A stretch of 64,000 nt of DNA. It comes from an uncultured Bacteroidales bacterium. Its GTDB lineage: Bacteria; Bacteroidota; Bacteroidia; Bacteroidales; Muribaculaceae. Shown here one piece after another: positions 57,213 to 64,000 of the stretch. The translations under genes and the position numbers were made by a program. The stretch lies in NCBI GenBank assembly GCA_902776835.1, contig CACYRK010000004.1:108170-172169 (forward strand). The letters are read 5' to 3'. Position 1 is the first letter of the stretch. Each line of letters opens with the position of its first letter. The notes beneath the pieces were generated by a model that saw only the letters and a program-made list of their open reading frames with translations, was not told where the DNA came from and did not search any database.

Positions 57213-58317
57213 GGGTTGCTCTTAAGAACTTCTCGTAGTTGGCTTTCTGCACTTCAATCAATCGCGGATATGAGGCAGCGCCCTGTTGCAAAGCGCTCTC
57301 ACTGAGTGGGGTTAATCCGCACTCTGCGTATTTCTTCTGAATCATCGACTTGAAGGGGCTGTCAGTAACGTAGGCTATAAGAAAAAGTGTGTTCAGACAC
57401 TTGTTGTAGAGCGTCGAGGGAAGTTCCTTGAATCGAGGAGTAAGAAGGAAATACGACGTCATCTTATCCATATAAGACAGCGACGAGAAATCCATCATCG
57501 AAGCAAACACGTCGTTTATCACATTGAGTTCGGTATTAAACCGAAATGCATCGTACAACCGCATCAGATATTGACAAAACGCCCGCTTCTCGGCAATGAT
57601 ACGAACGTTGCGCATGGGGTTGGAACTATCGTGCGACGGACTGAGCACTTGACGCATCATTACAACTTTCACATTATTCTCCACATCCATAATGCGTTCT
57701 TGGTCGTCGAAAAATGCATTTAGGGCGTTTTTCAACTCAGTCAGCGAGGCGTTGTCGTCGTAGGACGATGCTCCATCTGGAAACAACAGGTCTTCAAATC
57801 CAAGAGTTACTATGTTCTTGGTATATTCCAATTGATCAATCTTGGGCGACGCCTCACCATCAGGAACTCTCTCCTCTTTAACGTTCTGTGGCTCTTTCTC
57901 TTGTTGGCTTTCGACAATTCCCTTATCGACTCTCATTATATAACAAATGCCGGCAATGCATGCCACACTGCACGCAACGATCGTATAAACCCATTTTGCA
58001 CCCAAACCATGCATCACGAAAAGATATTGATAGCACAGCAGCAGGTCGCCTAACACTATCGTTACTATCAAGAATATAAGGTTAGCCTTAACGAGGTCGT
58101 GCTTCTCGTCGGTAAAGCAAATTCCCACAGAAAGCATCGTCAAGAGCCCCACGATAAACATCCCGTAATAGGCTCTTGCCTCGGGATAGAAACTCAAGTC
58201 GGCCCCCATGATTTTGTCAAATGAAAAGATGACCATGATGAGCGCAAATATTCCACACACAGGCAGGGTGAGAAAACTCAACGCTCCCACAACTTTATTT
58301 TGCTTTTTTTCCCTCAT
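57205..58317 (-). CDS. Membrane protein of unknown function
   Basis: A 370-residue protein with four N-terminal helices (~12-34, 48-68, 76-98, 107-128), an acidic linker (~135-165, QQEKEPQNVKEERVPDGEASP) and a ~200-residue cytoplasmic helical domain: LEYTKNIVTLGFEDLLF, LKNALNAFFDDQERIMDVENNVKVVMM and ANYEKFLRATQK end. I do not recognise the family. Its GC is lower than its neighbours'. No partner gene is visible; it lies convergent to hsp20 and downstream of the C69 dipeptidase gene, with a strong hairpin between. Confidence 0.6.
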   Translation of the reverse strand: MREKKQNKVVGALSFLTLPVCGIFALIMVIFSFDKIMGADLSFYPEARAYYGMFIVGLLTMLSVGICFTDEKHDLVKANLIFLIVTIVLGDLLLCYQYLFVMHGLGAKWVYTIVACSVACIAGICYIMRVDKGIVESQQEKEPQNVKEERVPDGEASPKIDQLEYTKNIVTLGFEDLLFPDGASSYDDNASLTELKNALNAFFDDQERIMDVENNVKVVMMRQVLSPSHDSSNPMRNVRIIAEKRAFCQYLMRLYDAFRFNTELNVINDVFASMMDFSSLSYMDKMTSYFLLTPRFKELPSTLYNKCLNTLFLIAYVTDSPFKSMIQKKYAECGLTPLSESALQQGAASYPRLIEVQKANYEKFLRATQK

Positions 58318-58414
58318 AGCAGTACTAATTATAAGTCATGTAATGATATGACAAAGATACGAAAAAAGTTGAGATAAACACACCTTTTTATTGAATATTT
58401 GACGAGAGTTCACT

Positions 58415-58467
58415 ATATACTTAACCCCCACAGCCAAGGGGCCCTTGACTATGGGGGTTAGGTATAT
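58415..58467 (-). terminator. Long hairpin after the dipeptidase gene
   Basis: Arms 58415-58440 and 58442-58467 can pair over about 26 positions with core TAACCCCCA/TGGGGGTTA. The core mismatches are G-U wobbles on the minus-strand RNA, so it probably terminates dipeptidase transcripts. Confidence 0.7.
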
Positions 58468-58492
58468 GTCGGCCTGTGGCCGGTGGTGGGGA

Positions 58493-60157
58493 TTACTCTT
58501 CGGGTTCTACGACCTTGAGGCGGTCGCCTGAGCCGCGGGCCACAGCGTCGAAGTACTCCTGGTTGTAGCCGCCGAAGGTGGGCTGCACGGGCTGACCGGC
58601 CTCGTTGCGCTCAAACTCGCCGTTTTTCTCCTTTTTGATGTTACCGTCGAGGTATTTCACCAGCAGGTATTCACCCAGTTTGCGATAGCGCGCCGTGGCA
58701 TCCTGCGCCTGGTTGGTGCTGTATTCGTTGAGGAATTTGACAGCCTCGGCGGGATTAGCGTTGTACAGTGCCAGGGCCTGCTTCTCGATGGCAGCCTGGT
58801 TGTTGTGCCAAGCGTCCTCGATGCCGCGCTGCACCTTGCGGATGTCGCCAATCATCTGGTTGTAGCGGTTGTAGGCCTGGTTGGCCACGAAGTTGTTGAC
58901 CCAGAAGGCGCTCTCCCAGTTCAGGGTGTAGAGGTCGGCCGTCTCAGGAGCATAACTCTTCGGGGCCTCCTTGAGGCAGCAGTACATGGGCACGAACACG
59001 GCGGTGTTGGCATCGTCGACACCAAACCACAGCACGCCGCCGATGGGGTTAGGCAGCCACGAGCGCATCTGCGACACGTAGACCCATCCGGTCTGCTGTG
59101 TGGCGATGGCACGCTCTTGGGTATACTCGACACTGTCGACAGTGAACGACATGGGACGCCAGCGATAAGGCACGTCGTACCACATCTTTGCGCCAGGGTC
59201 TTGCGTCATGTCGAAGGGTGTGCCCTCGAAGTGGTCGCGCATCATCTCCTGCATCTCGCGCACGCTGATTTTGCGGTCGGGCTTGACGTAGAGCGGCATA
59301 ATCTCGGCTCCACGCTTGCCATTGATGTAAGGCAGATACTTGTCCATGCCCGAGGCGAAGCGGTTGAAGTAACTCCACACGCGAGCGTCGCAGCCGCGCA
59401 GAGCGCCGAAGTCGGCGGGAGCATAAGCCTTCTGGAAGTCAAAGTCCTCGTCCTTGCCGTTGAAGTAACCCATCTTGCGTGCGAAACTGATGACATCCTT
59501 CGAGTAGATGCAGTTTTGCTTGTCTTTCAGCGGGAACTTGTGGATACGAGCCTGGTTGGCGTGTCCGGCGATGCAGTCGTCGGGGATGCGGATGGCCACC
59601 CATACGGCGCCTTTCTCCTTATCGCCCTTGCTCACCACGTCCATCACCCACACCTCGTTGGGGTCGCCAATCGAGAACGACTCGCCCTCGCTGTTGTAGC
59701 CGTACTTGTCGATGAGGTCGGTCATGATGGTGAGCGCCTCGCGTGCCGTCTTGGCGCGCTGCAGAGTCACGTAAATCAGGCTGCCGTAGTCCATGATGTC
59801 GTCCTTGGTGTAAGCCTCGAGTTCGTGACGTCCGCCCCAGGTGCTCTCTCCGATGGTCACTTGGTGCTCATTGATGTTGCCCACCACTTGGTAGGTGTGA
59901 GGCACCTCGGGAATCTCGCCGTGGTACAGGCCGGTGTCCCAGTCATAGATTTTGCGCATTTCGCCGGGCCGGTGGTCGGCCGCGGGTTGGATACGCAGGT
60001 CGCCATACAGGGTGTGAGAGTCGGCGGCATAGGTAATAATTGTCGAGCCGTCGGCCGATGCGTTTTTGCCCACAATCAGGTTGGTGCACGCCCACGAAGC
60101 AGTCACGGCGGTGACGGCCAGTGTGGCGGCAACCAGAGTTCGCAGTGTGTTGTTCAT
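58493..60157 (-). CDS. C69 family dipeptidase
   Basis: A 554-residue exported cysteine peptidase of the C69 (PepD/dipeptidase A) family, N-terminal nucleophile hydrolases that cleave dipeptides. ATG 60157 is chosen because it gives the signal peptide MNNTLRTLVAATLAVTAVTASWA followed by Cys24 in ACTNLIVGKNASADGS, the N-terminal nucleophile exposed by processing. Other marks are DSHTLYGDL, EVPHTYQVVGNINEHQVTIGESTWGGR and NEVWVMDVV. The frame is open further upstream, but that would bury the Cys. Confidence 0.93.
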   Translation of the reverse strand: MNNTLRTLVAATLAVTAVTASWACTNLIVGKNASADGSTIITYAADSHTLYGDLRIQPAADHRPGEMRKIYDWDTGLYHGEIPEVPHTYQVVGNINEHQVTIGESTWGGRHELEAYTKDDIMDYGSLIYVTLQRAKTAREALTIMTDLIDKYGYNSEGESFSIGDPNEVWVMDVVSKGDKEKGAVWVAIRIPDDCIAGHANQARIHKFPLKDKQNCIYSKDVISFARKMGYFNGKDEDFDFQKAYAPADFGALRGCDARVWSYFNRFASGMDKYLPYINGKRGAEIMPLYVKPDRKISVREMQEMMRDHFEGTPFDMTQDPGAKMWYDVPYRWRPMSFTVDSVEYTQERAIATQQTGWVYVSQMRSWLPNPIGGVLWFGVDDANTAVFVPMYCCLKEAPKSYAPETADLYTLNWESAFWVNNFVANQAYNRYNQMIGDIRKVQRGIEDAWHNNQAAIEKQALALYNANPAEAVKFLNEYSTNQAQDATARYRKLGEYLLVKYLDGNIKKEKNGEFERNEAGQPVQPTFGGYNQEYFDAVARGSGDRLKVVEPEE

Positions 60158-60179
60158 ATTATTTATGTTTTTAAAGGTT

Positions 60180-60836
60180 TTATATCGCATTTTGATCTTC
60201 TTCGTTGTCGACCTCATAGGCCAGCGTGACAATCATCCCGTGGAAGAATGCCGACTTGCTGATAAACGTGCGGTCGCTGCCATAGTGCGCGGTGAGCGTG
60301 AGCATGCGGTCTTCGGTATAGTTGGGGTTGGAGATTTGCAGGTCGTCGCGGAAATTCATCCCGGGCTTGTCGATAACCTTATATAGCGCCTCCTTGGCAG
60401 TCCATGCCACCAGGTTGTATTGCACGTTCTCCGGGTCGATGAGCCGTTGCTCGCGTTCGCTCAAGAACTTGGTGCGCACGTTAAGCACGCGGTTGTTGAG
60501 GTTTTCCACATCCACGCCCACGCGGTGATGCTCGTTGACGGCGATGCACACCATGCCCACGGTGTGTGTGATGCTGATGTAGGCGTCGCTGGTGGTGACA
60601 TAGGGCTGTCCGCTGGGCAGATGCCGCAGTTCGGCCTCTTGCCCGAAGATGATGTTGAGCATTATTCGCTCAACCATCAGTTCGGCCTTTCGGCGTGTCG
60701 ACCTCACGTTTACCAAGTCGCGCACAGAAATGCCGCGCAGGTTGCACATCTGATGCAGGTCGGCCAGCGATTCATAACTCGACCAACGGTGAATGACGGT
60801 GCCGTCGTTGAATATCAAGTCGTTAATGTAGGGCAT
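60180..60836 (-). CDS. 4'-phosphopantetheinyl transferase superfamily protein
   Basis: A 218-residue Sfp-type enzyme that attaches phosphopantetheine to carrier proteins. The motifs are HLPSGQPYV, ISITHTVGMVCIAV, GVDVENL (metal-binding Asp and Glu, ~residues 109-115) and WTAKEALYKV (~148-157). It lies 11 bases after the GldE-like gene and 22 bases before the dipeptidase gene, all on the minus strand. In Bacteroidota this enzyme is often found near gldE. AcpS activity in fatty-acid synthesis is possible. Confidence 0.93.
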   Translation of the reverse strand: MPYINDLIFNDGTVIHRWSSYESLADLHQMCNLRGISVRDLVNVRSTRRKAELMVERIMLNIIFGQEAELRHLPSGQPYVTTSDAYISITHTVGMVCIAVNEHHRVGVDVENLNNRVLNVRTKFLSEREQRLIDPENVQYNLVAWTAKEALYKVIDKPGMNFRDDLQISNPNYTEDRMLTLTAHYGSDRTFISKSAFFHGMIVTLAYEVDNEEDQNAI

Positions 60837-60847
60837 TCTTGATGTGT

Positions 60848-62209
60848 TTATTTTTCGTTACTGTCGGTTTCCTCGTCGAGTTCGACTTTCACCTTGGCGA
60901 TGCGGTATCTAATCACCTTCAGCACGGTGAAGTGCAGGCGGTCGTGGTCGATGGTTTCTTGCTCCTTGAGGAAGTCGCCCTTGATGTCGAGCAGGAAACC
61001 GGCCAGCGTCTCGGCGTCGTTGGCGTGCTCGCCCAGGCAGTCGTCGTCGAGGTCGAGGGCGCGTGTGAAGTCGGTGAGCAGCGTCTTTCCGTCGAAGATA
61101 TAGGTGTTTTTGTTGACGCGCGTGAAGAATTTCTCCTCGGTGTCGTACTCGTCGTCGATGTCGCCCACGATTTCTTCAAGCACATCCTCGAGCGTGGCGA
61201 TGCCCTGTGTGCATCCAAACTCGTCGACGATGATGGCCATGTGCATCTTCTTTTTGCGGAAGTCCTCGAGCAAGTCGTCGATTTTGCGCGTCTCGGGCAC
61301 GAAATAGGCCGGTCGCATGAGCGACTGCCAGCGGAAGTCGTTGTCGCGCTTGCCGATGTAAGGCAGCAGGTCCTTGGCATAGAGGATGCCCTTGATGTTG
61401 TCGGGCTGCTCATCGAAGACGGGCATGCGCGAGTAGCCCGTGTCGATGACCTTCTTGACCACCTCGTCAAACTTGCTGTCGTAGTCGATGTCGACAACGT
61501 CGACGCGTGGGCGCATGATTTCGCTCACCGTCTTCTCGCCGAAGGTGAGAATGCCCTCGAGCAGTTCTTTTTCCTCTTCATTCTTCATGTCGCTGGCCTC
61601 GAGGGCACGCGACAGGTCGTCACGCGACAGGTCGTCGCCGTGCTCGGTGACCATGCGCCTGACAAAGCCCATGCTGCGCACCATCAGGCGCGATAATGGC
61701 GATAGCACATGGCAAGCCACCTCAAAAGGCATGGCGGCTGCGGTGGCAAAGCGCACATTGTGGTTGGTGGCGTAGAGTTTGGGAATCACCTCGCCGAAGA
61801 GCAAGATGAGGAAGGTGAGAATTACCGTCTGCAGCAAGAAGTTGAGCCACGGGCTGTTGATGGTGAAAATCTGCTCCATAGCGAAGGCGAGGACAATCAC
61901 AATCATCACATTCACAAAGTTGTTCCCGATGAGGATGGTGGCCAGCAGGCGCTCGGGCGTCTTGAGCAGGTTCTGTATGCGCTCGCGCACAGTGTCGTTT
62001 TCGATGCCCTCGACATCTTCTTTAGTGAGCGAGAAGAAGGCGATTTCGGCACCGGAGTTGAACGACGACAGAAACAAGCCAATGAGTGCAACTACAATGG
62101 CTATGATACTTCCTACGGTAGGTACGTTTACGGTAATTGGTGCCGCGGCGTTGCCGGCGGCGAGAATAGGCAGTCCTAAGACCGATATAAGAGGATCGAT
62201 AGAGTCCAA
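60848..62209 (-). CDS. gldE: GldE-like CNNM/CorC (HlyC) family membrane protein
   Basis: A 453-residue protein. Residues ~30-215 form a DUF21/CNNM transmembrane domain with SSFNSGAEIAFFSL; residues ~225-345 a CBS pair (TVSEIMRPRVDVVDIDYDSKFDEVVKKV and LLPYIGKRDNDFRWQSLMRPAYFVPETRKIDDLL); then a CorC_HlyC domain with IVDEFGCTQGIATLEDVLEEIVGDIDDEYD. Gliding-motility GldE has this layout, but the adjacent gldD lipoprotein is missing here, so a magnesium/ion transporter role is equally plausible. A TAACTTTG -7 box is 94 bases upstream. Confidence 0.85.
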   Translation of the reverse strand: MDSIDPLISVLGLPILAAGNAAAPITVNVPTVGSIIAIVVALIGLFLSSFNSGAEIAFFSLTKEDVEGIENDTVRERIQNLLKTPERLLATILIGNNFVNVMIVIVLAFAMEQIFTINSPWLNFLLQTVILTFLILLFGEVIPKLYATNHNVRFATAAAMPFEVACHVLSPLSRLMVRSMGFVRRMVTEHGDDLSRDDLSRALEASDMKNEEEKELLEGILTFGEKTVSEIMRPRVDVVDIDYDSKFDEVVKKVIDTGYSRMPVFDEQPDNIKGILYAKDLLPYIGKRDNDFRWQSLMRPAYFVPETRKIDDLLEDFRKKKMHMAIIVDEFGCTQGIATLEDVLEEIVGDIDDEYDTEEKFFTRVNKNTYIFDGKTLLTDFTRALDLDDDCLGEHANDAETLAGFLLDIKGDFLKEQETIDHDRLHFTVLKVIRYRIAKVKVELDEETDSNEK

Positions 62210-62302
62210 AATACGTTATAATTACTGTTGTTATCTCCGTCGGTGCGATGTGGCATGTGCTGCCATAAGCGCAGACGGGGCATCGCCCTTGCGACACCCG
62301 TG

Positions 62303-62310
62303 CAAAGTTA
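62303..62310 (-). promoter_or_regulatory. -7 box of the gldE operon
   Basis: Minus-strand TAACTTTG, 94 bases before the GldE-like ATG. Confidence 0.55.
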
Positions 62311-62425
62311 TGACATTTTTTTCAATTAAAAACTATTGTGGCAATAAAAAATGCTTTAGGCGGGTTCTATAAACCATTTGACAAAAAAAAAACGATTGCT
62401 ACTGAACGCGGGCATGTGTAAAAAA

Positions 62426-62455
62426 TGCAGGTACACGCCGTGGCGCATCCCTGCA
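62426..62455 (-). repeat. REP-like palindrome, diverged copy
   Basis: Minus strand TGCAGGGATGCGCCACGGCG and onward; outer arms TGCAGG/CCTGCA. Same family as 18128-18154 and 48406-48427. It is in the 360-base gap 62210-62569, which otherwise holds the promoter and the MITE-like element. Confidence 0.6.
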
Positions 62456-62483
62456 AAGTGATGTTGTATTATATGTCGAGCGC

Positions 62484-62572
62484 TTAACCCAAATCGGTCA
62501 TTAGGACGGAGTTATGTTATTGTTTCCCCTAATTAAGTCAGAACAGAATTTCTAATGACCGATTTGGGTTTA
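62484..62572. mobile_element. MITE-like element with 18-bp terminal inverted repeats and TTA flanks
   Basis: ACCCAAATCGGTCATTAG (62487-62504) and its exact reverse complement (62552-62569) bracket 47 bases with no gene. Both ends are flanked by TTA (62484-62486, 62570-62572), like a 3-bp target duplication. The right TTA, read on the minus strand, is the TAA stop of the PAP2 gene. Confidence 0.5.
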
Positions 62573-63325
62573 TTTCTTCTCGGCGTTTCTGGCAGCGAGC
62601 ACTCGTGCATATTCGGCCCGTGCCTTTGCCAATTGCTTCTGGTAGGCCTCGGTGACCACGACGTTGGCAAAGACGCCCGCGGTGAGCATCAGCGAAGCGT
62701 CGATGTCGCTCTTCCAGTGGTGGCCGCACACGACGCGGTTCAGCGCATAGTCGCGAGCGCGCGCCATGAGGATTTCAGTGCGCTCAGGAGCGACGGTGGA
62801 GAGCACGAGAGCAAACATCCATCCGCGCGACGAGTGGCCCGAGGGATAACTGTACTCTCGGCCGGTGGCCTCATCTTTAGCGGGCAGGATTGACTCCTCG
62901 TTGAATGTGGCGAATGGGCGCTTGCGCTGATAGAAGTTCTTCACGCGCTTGTTGGCTGCGTGGGCATCGCTGGTGGCTGCCTCGGCAAGCAATAGGATTT
63001 CTGGTGTGCCGTCGTAGGTCAGGGGCACGCCGAAAGCCTCTGAGAATGCCTGGTAGAGTTCGGCCCCCTCATCGAAGATTGCCGCCGCGGCCTTGTCGCC
63101 TTCGCGCTGGGTCTTGCCCCACTGGTAGTAGAAGAAATCGTTGCCAAACTCGCCGCCTGTCATCGTCGGCGGTTCAGGAATCCACTTTGTGCCGTCGGGA
63201 CGCGTGTCGTCGGTCAGATACGGGTCGGGAAACTGTGCCCACGCTGTGGCGACAAACAACAAACTCATGGCGAGCATGCTTACAGCCCTTAAACTCATCG
63301 TTTTAGCAGTTTTGAATGTGTGCAT
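62570..63325 (-). CDS. PAP2 family class A acid phosphatase
   Basis: A 251-residue exported phosphatase of the PhoN/PAP2 type. The start is MHTFKTAKTMSLRAVSMLAMSLLFVATAWA; an internal ATG 27 bases later also gives a full signal peptide. The phosphatase motifs are in order: KNFYQRKRPF (KxxxxxxRP), YPSGHSSRGW (PSGH) and RVVCGHHWKSDID (RxxxGxHxxSD), ~residues 128-215. It releases phosphate from many monoesters in the periplasm. Its stop codon sits at the edge of the MITE-like element, so the last residues (RNAEKK) may be a product of the insertion. Confidence 0.92.
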   Translation of the reverse strand: MHTFKTAKTMSLRAVSMLAMSLLFVATAWAQFPDPYLTDDTRPDGTKWIPEPPTMTGGEFGNDFFYYQWGKTQREGDKAAAAIFDEGAELYQAFSEAFGVPLTYDGTPEILLLAEAATSDAHAANKRVKNFYQRKRPFATFNEESILPAKDEATGREYSYPSGHSSRGWMFALVLSTVAPERTEILMARARDYALNRVVCGHHWKSDIDASLMLTAGVFANVVVTEAYQKQLAKARAEYARVLAARNAEKK

Positions 63326-63485
63326 AATTTGATGTATTAAATAGTTAAATAATCAAGCATAAAAATGACGCAATTAATCATACTGCAAAGATAACACATT
63401 TTTCTGAATAGCATGCATTTTACCCAAGCATAGTCACAAAAGGTTGAAAAGTTGGGTAAACATCTATGTTATCGCATATTATTCG

Positions 63486-63493
63486 TATATTTG
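63486..63493 (+). promoter_or_regulatory. -7 box of SDR remnant
   Basis: TATATTTG, 50 bases before ATG 63544. Confidence 0.5.
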
Positions 63494-63543
63494 CCGCCAA
63501 ATTGAATTGGGAAAAAGACGAAAATAGCCATAGCATTATAATT

Positions 63544-63768
63544 ATGAAAGTTAAAGGCAAAGTTTTTCTCGTAACTGGCGGTGCTAACGGCATGGGCCGC
63601 GAACTTGTTCTTAACCTCGCCAAGAAAGGGGCGATGGTAGTGGCTGCCGATATCAATCAACAGGGCGATGAAAGGTCGCCACGGCATGTAAGGGATACAG
63701 GATTAAAGAGACTTAGAAAGCATGAGGGCGTGCCGAAATTGACACGTCCTCATACTTTTCGCTCATAA
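63544..63768 (+). pseudogene. Truncated short-chain dehydrogenase (SDR)
   Basis: The frame begins MKVKGKVFLVTGGANGMGRELVLNLAKKGAMVVAADINQQG, an SDR cofactor-binding start with the TGGxxGMG motif. It is then joined to unrelated residues (DERSPRHVRDTGLKRLRKHEG and onward) and ends at 63768, without the catalytic Tyr-xxx-Lys region. A promoter precedes it and a terminator hairpin (63722-63753) lies inside its end, so the middle ~200 codons have been deleted. Confidence 0.7.
63722..63760 (+). terminator. Terminator of the deleted SDR gene
   Basis: ATGAGGGCGTG (63722-63732) and CACGTCCTCAT (63743-63753) pair with one G-T wobble, followed by ACTTTTC. Confidence 0.7.
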
Positions 63769-63824
63769 CTGAGCCTTTAGCCACAATTTAAAAGGCCTTG
63801 ACCCTTCTTATTATGCATTAATAA

Positions 63825-63855
63825 ATCTATAATCTGTAATCTATAATCTATCAAT
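63825..63855 (+). repeat. Heptamer repeat beside dockerin gene end
   Basis: About four AATCTAT or AATCTGT units, the reverse complement of the ATAGATT family, directly beyond the stop-codon hairpin. Confidence 0.7.
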
Positions 63856-63895
63856 ATAATCTTAGGCAAACTCATTTGCCTAAGATTATATTGAT
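63850..63895 (-). terminator. 21-bp perfect hairpin with the stop codon in the loop
   Basis: 63875-63895 (last seven codons) pairs perfectly over 21 bp with 63850-63870; the 4-base loop contains the TGA. Confidence 0.85.
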
Positions 63896-64000
63896 CAAGG
63901 CGTTGAGGTCGTTGCCGTCGATGCCGCCATCGTGGTTGACGTCGGCACGTCCGGCAAAACGGCTTGCGTTCTCGCTGCCCAGCAAGATATTGACTAAGGC
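63872..64000 (-). CDS. C-terminal end of another dockerin-tailed protein (partial)
   Basis: Only the last 42 codons are in the window. They read ALVNILLGSENASRFAGR, then the calcium loop DVNHDGGIDGND, then LNALINIILGK and TGA. This matches the tails of the proteins at 4917, 9281 and 32078; here the loop keeps Asp at position 5 where the others have Gln. The rest of the gene lies beyond 64000, so the function of the parent protein is unknown. Its end forms the longest stop-codon hairpin in the window. Confidence 0.75.
   Translation of the reverse strand, partial: ALVNILLGSENASRFAGRADVNHDGGIDGNDLNALINIILGK

Noticed and set aside
58805..60229. 474-codon open frame antisense to the dipeptidase
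   Set aside because: Shadow of the C69 gene, whose nucleophile and family motifs are clear.

Overview
The window comes from the chromosome of a Bacteroidales bacterium. A high-GC gut lineage such as Muribaculaceae or Prevotellaceae is my best guess, but the family is inference. The evidence is: promoter -7 boxes of the Bacteroidota form TAnnTTTG, few Shine-Dalgarno sites, DUF3078 and GldE homologues, a tricorn-type protease, a SusA-like neopullulanase, leucine-rich-repeat surface proteins and a T9SS-like sorting tail. The accessory surface genes lie among well-conserved housekeeping genes.

Layout. 1-4740 (+): 3' end of gyrB, miaB, and a LemA/TPM/TPM membrane cluster. 4917-13445: a secreted LRR protein, recO (-), a remnant between two 24-bp direct repeats, tRNA-Glu/rpsT/tRNA-Glu, a secreted GHL10-type glycoside hydrolase and a GT-C-like membrane protein. 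13509-17882: tRNA-Ser, tRNA-Leu, an S41 tricorn-like protease and a SemiSWEET. 17883-18672: a repeat-rich gap holding a gene remnant. 18673-26577 (+): a maltodextrin operon of MFS transporter, malQ, type I pullulanase and SusA-like neopullulanase. 26692-31778 (-): an exported protein, RidA, a Bcr-type MFS, an AraC regulator and two GT2 glycosyltransferases. 32078-39470 (-): a BspA-like LRR protein, an EamA transporter, AlkD, an acyltransferase fragment, an acetyl xylan esterase and a Rieske-like lipoprotein. 39704-48157 (+): a 1528-residue LRR protein with starch-binding modules, then ispE, grpE, dnaJ and an RluA enzyme. 48636-55994 (-): a seven-gene envelope/efflux operon (TolC, HlyD, two ABC-2 permeases, DUF3078, two exported proteins). 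56231-57050 (+): a small lipoprotein and hsp20. 57205-63325 (-): an unknown membrane protein, C69 dipeptidase, PPTase, GldE-like protein and PAP2 phosphatase. The end holds an SDR remnant and the last 42 codons of another dockerin-tailed protein.

How the genes fit together. Starch and maltodextrin use recurs: the 18.7-26.6 kb operon would import and process oligosaccharides, the 39.7 kb LRR protein carries CBM26-like modules, and a SemiSWEET sits just upstream. Three complete secreted proteins, one partial one and one remnant share a C-terminal dockerin-like tail.

Most notable signals. (1) At all four intact dockerin-tail gene ends the last codons pair with the DNA just after the stop codon, so the stop lies in or beside a hairpin loop; one case is a perfect 21-bp stem. 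(2) AT-rich heptamer repeats lie beside these ends, expanded to 19 units at 31.9 kb. (3) Three hairpins share the loop core GGGACGGTYC in one orientation or the other but have different, self-complementary stems. (4) A consensus sigma-54 promoter precedes hsp20. (5) A MITE-like element sits at the end of the PAP2 gene. (6) Four genes are truncated or internally deleted. I cannot claim a proven new system; the stop-codon hairpin plus dockerin cassette is the strongest candidate.
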